Source: Pseudomonas sp. ZH-FAD (GTDB lineage Bacteria > Pseudomonadota > Gammaproteobacteria > Pseudomonadales > Pseudomonadaceae). Taken from it: 62,565 bases of DNA. Of this stretch, positions 20,297 through 27,270 are shown in pieces. Each line of letters begins with the position of its first letter. The first letter of the stretch is position 1. The notes under the pieces are model-generated. The model was not told the origin of the DNA. It saw only the letters and a list, made by a program, of their open reading frames with translations, and did not search any database. The position numbers and the translations under genes were made by a program. The DNA lies in NCBI RefSeq assembly GCF_002803095.1, contig NZ_PGLR01000035.1, positions 1 through 62,565 on the forward strand. The letters are read 5' to 3'.

Positions 20297-20325
20297 AAAA
20301 GGCCACTCAATGAGTGGCCTTTTTG
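20297..20325 (+). terminator. Terminator of first fMet tRNA gene
   Basis: AAAAGGCCACTC, a short AA/T loop and GAGTGGCCTTTTT form a strong stem followed by T residues, 8 bases after the CCA end. Confidence 0.9.
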
Positions 20326-20368
20326 CTTTGACGAAAATTAACTTTTTCGATCAAACGAAACAAATCGA

Positions 20369-20396
20369 TTGACAAGACATTAGGTAAGCGTAGAAT
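20369..20396 (+). promoter_or_regulatory. Promoter of second fMet tRNA gene
   Basis: TTGACA at 20369-20374 and TAGAAT at 20391-20396 with a 16-bp spacer, the same geometry as the first copy, 6 bases before the tRNA. Confidence 0.85.
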
Positions 20397-20402
20397 TGTC
20401 GG

Positions 20403-20479
<77 letters not shown>

Positions 20480-20486
20480 CCTTCAG

Positions 20487-20516
20487 ATAAAGGCCACTCA
20501 ATCGAGTGGCCTTTTT
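20487..20516 (+). terminator. Terminator of second fMet tRNA gene
   Basis: AAAGGCCACTC and GAGTGGCCTTTTT pair around a short loop, 10 bases after the CCA end. The stem is the same as in copy 1 with one loop difference. Confidence 0.9.
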
Positions 20517-20621
20517 CGTTTCCGCTCCTTGACCAGCACTGGTCAAGCGTATGATCCGCCGCTAGAATTGCGCACTTTTTGATCAGAGGCGCCGCCCAGG
20601 CGCCCTTAGAGGTTAGCCCGC

Positions 20622-21944
20622 ATGTCCACCGCCACACCGAAAGTAGGGTTTGTCTCCCTTGGCTGTCCAAAAGCGACGGTCGACTCCGAGCGAATCCTGA
20701 CCCAGCTGCGCATGGAAGGTTACGAGATCGTTCCGACCTACCAGGATGCCGACGTGGTGGTGGTCAATACCTGTGGCTTCATCGACAGCGCCAAGGCCGA
20801 GTCGCTGGACGCCATCGGTGAGGCGCTGGCGGAGAACGGCAAGGTGATCGTCACCGGTTGCATGGGCGTTGCCGAAGACAGCATCCGCGACGTGCACCCG
20901 AGCGTGCTGGCCGTCACCGGCCCGCAGCAGTACGAGCAGGTGGTCAACGCCGTACACGAAGTCATCCCGCCGAAGACCGAGCACAACCCGCTGATCGACC
21001 TGGTGCCGCCGCAGGGCATCAAGCTGACCCCACGCCACTATGCTTATTTGAAGATTTCCGAAGGCTGCAACCATACCTGCAGCTTCTGCATCATCCCGTC
21101 GATGCGCGGCAAACTGGTCAGCCGTCCGGTGGGCGATGTGCTCAGCGAAGCCGAGCGCCTGGTCAAGGCCGGCGTGAAAGAGCTGCTGGTGATCAGCCAG
21201 GACACCAGCGCCTACGGCGTCGACCTGAAGTACAAGCTGGACTTCTGGAACGGCCAACCGGTGAAGACGCGCATGCTCGAGCTGTGCGAAGCGCTGTCGT
21301 CGATGGGCGTGTGGGTGCGTCTGCACTACGTCTACCCCTACCCCAACGTCGATGACGTGATCCCGCTGATGGCCGCCGGCAAGCTGTTGCCGTACCTGGA
21401 CATCCCCTTCCAGCACGCCAGCCCGAAAGTACTCAAGTCGATGAAGCGCCCGGCCTTCGAAGACAAGACCCTGGCACGCATCAAGAAGTGGCGTGAAATC
21501 TGCCCGGAGCTGACCATCCGCTCCACCTTCATCGTCGGTTTCCCCGGCGAGACCGAGGAAGACTTCCAGTACCTGCTGGACTGGCTCACCGAAGCGCAGC
21601 TCGACCGCGTCGGTTGCTTCCAGTATTCGCCAGTCGAGGGCGCACCCGCCAACGACCTGGGCCTGGAAGTGGTGCCTGACGACGTCAAGCAGGACCGCTG
21701 GGAGCGTTTCATGGCGCACCAGCAGGCCATCAGCTCTGCACGTCTGCAGGCCAAGATCGGCCTGGAGATGGACGTACTGATCGACGAAGTGGACGGTGAA
21801 GGCGCCGTGGCCCGCTCCTGGGCCGACGCCCCGGAGATCGACGGCAGCGTGTTCATCGACTCCCCCAATGTCAAGCCGGGCGACAAGGTGCGCGTGCGCA
21901 TCGTCGATGCCGACGAGTACGACATGTGGGGCGAGCTGGTCTGA
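20622..21944 (+). CDS. rimO: Ribosomal protein S12 methylthiotransferase RimO
   Basis: RimO adds a methylthio group to an Asp of ribosomal protein S12. The 440-residue radical-SAM enzyme has an N-terminal UPF0004 domain with conserved cysteines (GFVSLGCPKATVDSE, VNTCGFIDSA, VTGCMGV) for the auxiliary iron-sulfur cluster, the radical-SAM CxxxCxxC in SEGCNHTCSFCIIPSMRG, and a C-terminal TRAM domain (residues about 375-440). Only PSMRGK, the RimO version of the loop after the cysteines, is needed to tell it from MiaB. A terminator follows. Confidence 0.97.
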   Translation: MSTATPKVGFVSLGCPKATVDSERILTQLRMEGYEIVPTYQDADVVVVNTCGFIDSAKAESLDAIGEALAENGKVIVTGCMGVAEDSIRDVHPSVLAVTGPQQYEQVVNAVHEVIPPKTEHNPLIDLVPPQGIKLTPRHYAYLKISEGCNHTCSFCIIPSMRGKLVSRPVGDVLSEAERLVKAGVKELLVISQDTSAYGVDLKYKLDFWNGQPVKTRMLELCEALSSMGVWVRLHYVYPYPNVDDVIPLMAAGKLLPYLDIPFQHASPKVLKSMKRPAFEDKTLARIKKWREICPELTIRSTFIVGFPGETEEDFQYLLDWLTEAQLDRVGCFQYSPVEGAPANDLGLEVVPDDVKQDRWERFMAHQQAISSARLQAKIGLEMDVLIDEVDGEGAVARSWADAPEIDGSVFIDSPNVKPGDKVRVRIVDADEYDMWGELV

Positions 21945-21959
21945 CCGACCTCTCTCCTG

Positions 21960-21987
21960 AAAAGCCCCGCAGCATGCGGGGCTTTTT
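21960..21987 (+). terminator. Rho-independent terminator after rimO
   Basis: AAAAGCCCCGCA and TGCGGGGCTTTTT pair around a tiny loop and run into T residues, 15 bases after the rimO stop. Confidence 0.92.
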
Positions 21988-22046
21988 CTTTCCCGGCACC
22001 ACAGCTTCTTGCCGGTACAATGACCTTCTTTTTGTCGAGCCCAGTC

Positions 22047-22757
22047 ATGAGCGAAGCCACCCGTCTGTCCAAACGCGTCATCGAGCTGTTCGGTTGCTCG
22101 CGCCGTGAAGCCGATCTTTACATCGCAGGTGGCTGGGTGACGGTGGACGGCCAGGTGGTCGAAGCGCCGCAATTCAAGGTCGAGGATCAGCGCGTCGAGT
22201 TGCACCCCGATGCCAGCCTTGATCCCGTGGAGCCCGTCACCCTGCTGGTGCATGGCTCGACTGGCTGCAACGCCGCACAGTTGCAGCACCTGCTGGTACA
22301 CGAACGCCACTGGGAACAAGACCCGCACACCCAGCGCGTCCTGCATGGCCACTTCCTGCGCCAGGAGCAGAGCCTGCCGCTGCAGACCGGTGCCAGTGGC
22401 CTGATAGTGCTCAGCCAGGACTGGCGCACGCAACGCAAGCTGCGCGAGGATGCCGCAAAGCTGGAGCAGGAATACCTGATCGAAGTAGCCGGCGAAGTGC
22501 CTGCCAGCGCACTGGAACGCCTGAAGAAAGGCTGGCTGCACAAGGGCACGCAGTTCCCGCCGTGCAAGGCCAGTTGGCAGAGCGAACAGCGCCTGCGCTT
22601 CGCGCTGAAGAATCCGGCCCCTGACCTGCTGCGGCAGATCTGTACGGCGTTGGGCCTGAAGGTGCTGGGCATGAAGCGCATCCGCATCGGCGGCGTCCCC
22701 ATGGCCAAGTTGCCGGTCGGGCAATGGCGCTATCTAGGCGAGAAGGAACGTTTCTGA
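22047..22757 (+). CDS. Pseudouridine-synthase-like RNA-binding protein, catalytic Asp apparently missing
   Basis: The 236-residue product (start at ATG 22047; an in-frame ATG at 22020 adds nine hydrophobic residues not typical of the family) has an N-terminal S4 RNA-binding domain (RLSKRVIELFGCSRREADLYIAGGWVTVDGQVV) and a C-terminal part resembling RluF/RsuA (EQEYLIEVAGEV, LRQICTALGLKVLGMKRIRIGGVPMAKLPVGQWRYL). In active enzymes the central motif is GRLDxxTxGLxxLTND; here the equivalent reads LPLQTGASGLIVLSQD, so the catalytic Asp aligns with Gln113. It may therefore bind rRNA without isomerising uridine. It follows the rimO terminator and seems to be transcribed separately. Confidence 0.75.
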   Translation: MSEATRLSKRVIELFGCSRREADLYIAGGWVTVDGQVVEAPQFKVEDQRVELHPDASLDPVEPVTLLVHGSTGCNAAQLQHLLVHERHWEQDPHTQRVLHGHFLRQEQSLPLQTGASGLIVLSQDWRTQRKLREDAAKLEQEYLIEVAGEVPASALERLKKGWLHKGTQFPPCKASWQSEQRLRFALKNPAPDLLRQICTALGLKVLGMKRIRIGGVPMAKLPVGQWRYLGEKERF

Positions 22758-22800
22758 GGTCGTGTTAGGCTGTGTCCGTCACGCTCTGGAGACCACCATC

Positions 22801-23007
22801 ATGCGTACCCTACTTCTCACCGCCCTGCTCGCCCTGAGCCTGCCCGGCCTCGCCGCGCCGGCACCATTCTTTCTCTGGCAGAGCAAGATCGACGGCCACC
22901 TGACCTGCGCTCAGGTCAGCCCTGGTGAGGGCTGGATTCGCTTCACCGGTCCATTCCGCGATGCCGGCTGCCGCGTGGCATACGACGCCCCCGTCAACAG
23001 ACGCTAA
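22801..23007 (+). CDS. Small secreted or periplasmic protein
   Basis: This 68-residue product starts at ATG 22801 (GGAG 9 bases upstream) with a signal peptide MRTLLLTALLALSLPGLAAPA. The mature part of about 47 residues holds two cysteines (LTCAQVS and DAGCRVA) able to form one disulfide, and ends VNRR. It lies 43 bp after the pseudouridine-synthase-like gene and 10 bp before trmO. I know no family; it resembles the short secreted hypotheticals commonly annotated in Pseudomonas. Confidence 0.6.
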   Translation: MRTLLLTALLALSLPGLAAPAPFFLWQSKIDGHLTCAQVSPGEGWIRFTGPFRDAGCRVAYDAPVNRR

Positions 23008-23017
23008 GCAGGACGCC

Positions 23018-23722
23018 ATGCAGCATCTGGTTTCTCCGGTCGGTATCGTTCGCTCCTGCTTCAAGGAAAAATTCGCCATTCCTCGCCAGCCGCACCTGGC
23101 GCCCGCCGCGCGCGGCGTGCTGGAGCTGCTGCCGCCCTTCGATCAGGGCGAAGCCGTGCAGGGACTGGAACAGGTCAGCCACGTCTGGTTGCTGTTTCTC
23201 TTTCACCAGGCGCTGGAAGACAAGCCGCGCCTGAAAGTGCGCCCGCCACGCCTGGGCGGTAACCAGGCGGTAGGCGTGTTCAGCACCCGCGCCACCCATC
23301 GCCCCAACGGCATCGGCCAGTCCGTGGTACGCCTGGAACGAGTGGAACCGGACCGCCTGCATCTGTCCGGTATCGACCTGCTCGACGGCACCCCGGTGCT
23401 GGATATCAAGCCCTATGTGCCGTACGCCGATTCTGTGGCCGACGCGCGCAACGATATGGCAGATGCACCGCCACCCCTGATTACAGTGGACTGGCAGGAT
23501 GACGCGCTACGCCTGGCGCGCCAACACGCGCTGCGCCTGAATGAGCCGCTGGTGGAGCTGATCGAGCAGTGCCTGGCGCAGGATCCGCGCCCGGCCTACC
23601 AGCAGCCGCAGCCGGAGCGCCGCTATGGCGCGCGCTTCTGGGATCTGGACGTGCACTGGCACTATCCCGAGCCAGGGCATATCCGGGTGCTGGATATGCA
23701 GATGGCACAGAGCCCGGCCTGA
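23018..23722 (+). CDS. trmO: tRNA t6A37 N6-methyltransferase TrmO
   Basis: TrmO (TsaA/YaeB) methylates N6-threonylcarbamoyladenosine-37 of some threonine tRNAs to m6t6A. I start at ATG 23018, giving 234 residues (E. coli 235). The N-terminal beta-barrel UPF0066 domain shows PVGIVRSCFKEKFAIPRQPHL, DQGEAVQGLEQVSHVWLLFLFHQ, and the SAM-site region RPPRLGGNQAVGVFSTRATHRPNGIGQSVVRLE, followed by DIKPYVPYADS. The start replaces an open frame that extends back into the preceding small gene. Confidence 0.93.
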   Translation: MQHLVSPVGIVRSCFKEKFAIPRQPHLAPAARGVLELLPPFDQGEAVQGLEQVSHVWLLFLFHQALEDKPRLKVRPPRLGGNQAVGVFSTRATHRPNGIGQSVVRLERVEPDRLHLSGIDLLDGTPVLDIKPYVPYADSVADARNDMADAPPPLITVDWQDDALRLARQHALRLNEPLVELIEQCLAQDPRPAYQQPQPERRYGARFWDLDVHWHYPEPGHIRVLDMQMAQSPA

Positions 23723-23770
23723 CCGAGCCCAGCCTTCGGAACGGCCAGTGGTGCAACGGGCAGCCTCACT

Positions 23771-24085
23771 TCAGCGCGATGGATTGAGCGCCAGCATATC
23801 GGCTTCGATAGCCTCCTGACGCTCGATCAGTGGTTCCACCAGCGGCCGACTGGCGAGGAAATGCGCGGATCGCGTATGCGCCTCGAAAGCCGCCTCGTCG
23901 ACGTACACCTCGTACAGCCACACCAGATCGGGATCACTGCGGTCACGCATCACGTCGAAGGTCAGGCAGTCCAGTTCATCGCGCACCGAAGCGGCGGCGT
24001 TGACGCGCATGGCATCCATGAACGCCCCGAAACTGCCGGGTTTGAGTTGGGTCTTGAGCAATAGCACGTACACGGCAACCTCCAT
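23771..24085 (-). CDS. ABM-type putative quinol monooxygenase
   Basis: The 104-residue protein is a single antibiotic-biosynthesis-monooxygenase (YgiN-like) ferredoxin-fold domain: VYVLLLKTQLKPGSFGAFMDAM, ELDCLTFDVMRDRSDPDLVWLYEVYVDEAAFEAHTRSAHF. Such proteins are small dimers with no metal or flavin bound tightly; some oxidise quinols. It is divergent from the VOC gene with 49 bp between starts, so the two likely share control. Substrate unknown. Confidence 0.8.
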   Translation of the reverse strand: MEVAVYVLLLKTQLKPGSFGAFMDAMRVNAAASVRDELDCLTFDVMRDRSDPDLVWLYEVYVDEAAFEAHTRSAHFLASRPLVEPLIERQEAIEADMLALNPSR

Positions 24086-24109
24086 TATGTTTTATATTTG
24101 AAAAATAAT

Positions 24110-24117
24110 TGTATACA
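24110..24117. promoter_or_regulatory. TGTATACA palindrome in a divergent AT-rich promoter
   Basis: The 49-bp space between the monooxygenase and VOC genes is very AT-rich for this genome and holds the perfect palindrome TGTATACA at 24110-24117, within AATTGTATACATAT. This shape matches operators of several FadR/VanR-type GntR regulators (TTGTATACAA). No GntR gene of that type is adjacent, so the assignment is tentative. Confidence 0.4.
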
Positions 24118-24134
24118 TATTGGAGTGTAAAAAG

Positions 24135-24551
24135 ATGCTCGAACGCCCATCGCGCCTCAATGGCCTGCGTCATCTGGCCCTGCTGGTACCCAACCTGGAA
24201 GAGTGCGAGCGTTTCTACGTGGACGTGCTGGGCATGCAGTTGCTGCACCGTGCCAACGAGGACCTGGTCTACCTGACCTGCGGCAACGACAACCTGTCAC
24301 TCGGCCGCGCTTATGCCGAGAGCCACGGTGTGGCGCTGGTGGATCATTACGGCTTCATCGTCGACAGCGTCGAGGAGCTGGACGCCTGGTACCAGTACCT
24401 CAAGGCACAAGGGGTGACGCTGCTGGATCGGCCTTTCGACCATGGCGACGGCGCGCGCAGCTTTCACCTGCTGGACCCAGCGGGCAACAAGGTCCAGCCG
24501 CTCTATCATCCCGCGATCTCGGGCCAGCGCTTCAGTCCGGCCCGAACCTGA
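24135..24551 (+). CDS. VOC-family (glyoxalase/dioxygenase-like) protein
   Basis: This 138-residue protein starts at ATG 24135, with GGAG nine bases upstream; a TTG five codons earlier is less likely. It shows the vicinal-oxygen-chelate pattern of two beta-alpha-beta-beta-beta modules: LRHLALLVPNLEECERFYVDVLGMQ with a metal-ligand His (RHLAL), VDHYGFIVDSVEELDAWYQYL with a second His, and FHLLDPAGNKVQPLY at the end in place of the usual final Glu. Members include glyoxalase I, fosfomycin-resistance proteins and extradiol dioxygenases; I cannot choose among them. Confidence 0.82.
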   Translation: MLERPSRLNGLRHLALLVPNLEECERFYVDVLGMQLLHRANEDLVYLTCGNDNLSLGRAYAESHGVALVDHYGFIVDSVEELDAWYQYLKAQGVTLLDRPFDHGDGARSFHLLDPAGNKVQPLYHPAISGQRFSPART

Positions 24552-24554
24552 ACA

Positions 24555-24574
24555 TGTGGGAGCGAGCTCCCACA
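24555..24574. repeat. Perfect 20-bp palindrome after the VOC gene
   Basis: TGTGGGAGCG and its exact complement CGAGCTCCCACA overlap to form a 20-bp palindrome three bases after the VOC stop. It can form a hairpin but has no T tract. It looks like a half REP element at the edge of the tandem repeat array. Confidence 0.55.
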
Positions 24575-25054
24575 GCGCTGTAGGGTGTACTCGCGAAGCA
24601 GTACGCCGTTAGGACTTTTGCCGCACCGAAGATGGCGGACTGTTCGCTGACGCTCCTGAGTCCGCCCTACGCCCGCCCGCGGCCGGCGTCCCGGTTCGCC
24701 CGGGTCAGGTGCGGAACTGGCGCACCAACTCCCACAGCGCTGTAGGGCGTACTCGCGAAGCAGTACGCCGTTAGGACTCTTGCCGTACCGAAGATGGCGG
24801 ACTGTTCGCTGACACTCCTGAGTCCGCCCTACGCCCGCCTGCGGCCGGCGTCCCGGCTCGCCCGAACCAGGTGCGGAACTGTCGCACCAACTCCTGCAGC
24901 GCTGTAGGGCGTACTCGCGAAGCAGTACGCCGTTAGGACTTTTGCCGCACCGAAGACGGCGGACTGTTCGCTGACGCTCCTGAGTCCGCCCTACGCCCGC
25001 CCGCGGCCAGCGTCCCGGCTCGCCCGAATCAGGTGCGGAACTGTCGCACCAACT
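24569..25054. repeat. Three tandem 162-bp units that include the 3' end of the chemoreceptor gene
   Basis: Units start at 24569, 24731 and 24893 and are about 95 percent alike, each exactly 162 bp. Each holds two hairpins, one around GGCGTACT/AGTACGCC and one around GGCGGACT/AGTCCGCC, then a GC-rich stretch, then about 26 bp identical or nearly identical to the end of the chemoreceptor gene (complement of the codons VRQFRT and stop). Only the third unit's 26 bp belong to the real gene. In unit 2 the copied stop codon is changed (CCA for TCA). Because 162 is a multiple of three, a 208-codon minus-strand frame stays open through the array, but it is an artefact of the repetition. Confidence 0.93.
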
Positions 25055-26981
25055 CCTGCAACTCGACACCCAAACGCGCCAGCTCGGCGCTGGAGGCCGC
25101 AGTCTGTTCAGTGGCGGTAGCGCTCTGCTCACCGATATCGCGCACGCGAGTGACGCTCTCGTTGATCGCCTCGGCCACGGCGCTCTGCTCCTCGGCAGCG
25201 GCGGCGATCTGCTGGTTCATCTGCTCGATGGTACTCACCGCCTGGGTGATGCGCCCCAGCGCGTCACCAGCCTCGCCCGCCAGTTCGACGGTGCGGCGGG
25301 TCAGGTCGCGGCTGCTGTCCATCTGCTGCACGGCGCCCTTGGCCATGCGCTGCAGGCCGGCGATCAGGCTCTCGATCTCTTCGGTGCTGTCCTGGGCACG
25401 CTTGGCCAGCGCGCGTACTTCATCGGCGACCACGGCGAAACCACGGCCCTGCTCACCTGCACGCGCCGCCTCGATGGCGGCGTTGAGCGCCAGCAGGTTG
25501 GTCTGCTCGGCGACGTTGCGAATCACTTCCAGCACACTGCCGATACGCGCGCTTTCCTGATTCAGGTCGGCGATGGCCTTGGCGGACTGCTCCACTTCGC
25601 TGGCCAGACTGTCGATCTGATCCACCGCCTGCTGCACCACGCGATTGCCCTGCTGCGCTTCCAGATCCGCATCGCGCGCCGCCAGCGAGGCCTGCTCGGC
25701 GTTCTGTGCCACTTCCTGCACGGTCGCAGCCATCTGGTGCATGGCGGTGGCGGTCTGCTCGGTTTCCAGTTTCTGCGTCTGCACCCCGGCGCTGGTCTGC
25801 GCAGTGATCGCCGACAATTGCTCGGCAGCCGCCGCGATCTGCCCGACACCCCCGCCAATGCGTCCGACCAGGGTGCGCAGGCTGAGGGTCATGTCCTGCA
25901 TGGCGGCCAGCAACTGGCCCACTTCGTCGCGGCGATCCTGCGGGATGTTCTGGCTGAGATCGCCTGCGGCGATGCGCTGGGCAAATGTCACGGTCTGGCG
26001 CAGCGGTGCGACGATCAAGCGGGTGATCAGCAACGCCGCGCACAGGCCCAGCACCACGGCGGCAGCACCCATGATGCCGAGCATCACCAGCGAGCGCTGG
26101 CTGTCGTCGAGCATGCTCTGCTCGGCTGCCGCCTGGGCCGCTTCGGCCAGGTCCACCACCGAGCGCGCACGTTCGATCATGGCGTTCTCAGTCGCCAGGT
26201 TCTGCTCACGCAGTTGCTGGTAATAGAGGAAGGAACGCTGGTAGAAGGTCAGCGCCTGCAGCGCGGTGTCAATGGCGCCTTTCTGGTCTTCGTTGAGCCA
26301 TACCATCAGGCTGCGAGCCACGGTTTGCAGGTCTTCGCTGACGTATTCCCATTCCTCCAGCGCCTCAGCCGAACCGTCGATGATGTACAGACTTTCATGG
26401 CCACGCAGATCGAGCATGCGTTTGCTCAGACCGGATGCGGTTTCCGCCAGGGTCAGCGGATCGCTGCCGCGCAGGCGGTCGCCCTGCAGACGCAGTTCAC
26501 GTACTGCGTCGTACATGTCCAGCTCGATCACCTCGAACTGGTCGCGCGCTTCGGCAGCGGCGCTGCGCATGTCCTGCCGTGCTTCGCGCGCCTTGTCCTG
26601 CTGCTCGACATAGTTATCGAACTGCTTGAGGTACTCGGCCACGGCCTGCTGCATGGTCTGATTGCGCGAGGTGGCGCCAGAACTGTCCTGGGCGAGCTTT
26701 TCCAGCAGCGTCTGCACCTTGAGCAGGCTGGCCCGCACGAGCTCGGCACTCTGCGGGGTCTGCTCGATGGCGAAGCTGCGCTCCAGGCGACGCGCCTGAA
26801 GAATCTCCTGGTTGACCTGTGCCAACTGGCCGACCTGGGCATGTCCTTGCAGCACCGCCTGTACAGCGAGAAAGCCGCTGCCGGTCATGGCTGCGGTGAG
26901 CAGCAATACCAGACCGAAGCCGATGAATAACTTCTTGCCGACAGCAAGGTTGGCGAATAGGCGTGCGGCAGGTTCAAACAT
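25029..26981 (-). CDS. Methyl-accepting chemotaxis protein with HBM-like sensor
   Basis: I start at ATG 26981 (MFEPAARLFANLAVGKKLFIG), giving 650 residues; the frame is open 59 codons further but without family sequence. A TM helix (GFGLVLLLTAAMTGSGFLAVQ) is followed by a periplasmic, mostly helical region of about 250 residues (QARRLERSFAIEQTPQSAELV, LDLRGHESLYIIDG) resembling the helical bimodular HBM domain of McpS-type receptors, which bind organic acids or polyamines. A second TM helix (LVMLGIMGAAAVVLGLCAALLI), HAMP and the signalling hairpin tip (VADEVRALAKRAQDSTEEIESLI) follow. No C-terminal CheR-docking pentapeptide is present; it ends QELVRQFRT. Its last codons are copied in the repeat array just downstream. 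Confidence 0.92.
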   Translation of the reverse strand: MFEPAARLFANLAVGKKLFIGFGLVLLLTAAMTGSGFLAVQAVLQGHAQVGQLAQVNQEILQARRLERSFAIEQTPQSAELVRASLLKVQTLLEKLAQDSSGATSRNQTMQQAVAEYLKQFDNYVEQQDKAREARQDMRSAAAEARDQFEVIELDMYDAVRELRLQGDRLRGSDPLTLAETASGLSKRMLDLRGHESLYIIDGSAEALEEWEYVSEDLQTVARSLMVWLNEDQKGAIDTALQALTFYQRSFLYYQQLREQNLATENAMIERARSVVDLAEAAQAAAEQSMLDDSQRSLVMLGIMGAAAVVLGLCAALLITRLIVAPLRQTVTFAQRIAAGDLSQNIPQDRRDEVGQLLAAMQDMTLSLRTLVGRIGGGVGQIAAAAEQLSAITAQTSAGVQTQKLETEQTATAMHQMAATVQEVAQNAEQASLAARDADLEAQQGNRVVQQAVDQIDSLASEVEQSAKAIADLNQESARIGSVLEVIRNVAEQTNLLALNAAIEAARAGEQGRGFAVVADEVRALAKRAQDSTEEIESLIAGLQRMAKGAVQQMDSSRDLTRRTVELAGEAGDALGRITQAVSTIEQMNQQIAAAAEEQSAVAEAINESVTRVRDIGEQSATATEQTAASSAELARLGVELQELVRQFRT

Positions 26982-27219
26982 AGGGGACAACTCCAGGTTC
27001 TTCTTATAAAGCCACGTCTCGTGAACGCGGCCTGGTCGGAAGGCAACGCAACTGCTATGCCAAATCGAACCCCATATATCGGCAGCAAAGGCGCCCAGCT
27101 TGAGTACTGGCAATTCGCCAAGTGATTTTCTTAAGCATAGCCCCTGAAAAGCAGACATCTGGCCATGCTCGGCAACTATCCGCTTATTGGCGCCGATTTA
27201 CTGGCGATTTTTCGCCGAC

Positions 27220-27251
27220 AAAAAAGGCGCAGCCCCTCACGGAGCTGCGCC
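27220..27251 (-). terminator. Terminator of the sodium symporter gene
   Basis: On the minus strand GGCGCAGC, a nine-base loop and GCTGCGCC are followed by six T residues. It begins about 20 bases after the symporter stop. Confidence 0.88.
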
Positions 27252-27270
27252 TCGGTCTGTCATCAACGAC

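Noticed and set aside
20613..22724. A 703-codon minus-strand open frame opposite rimO and the next gene
   Set aside because: It crosses two real genes and a terminator and shows no domain; high GC and skewed third positions produce such frames.
24569..25054. CRISPR array
   Set aside because: The array is made of contiguous 162-bp near-identical units without short repeats and unique spacers, and there are no cas genes.
24506..25132. A 208-residue minus-strand protein with 54-residue repeats
   Set aside because: It is the translation of the 162-bp tandem DNA repeat, which keeps any frame open because 162 is divisible by three; it has no start signal and overlaps the chemoreceptor tail in a different frame.
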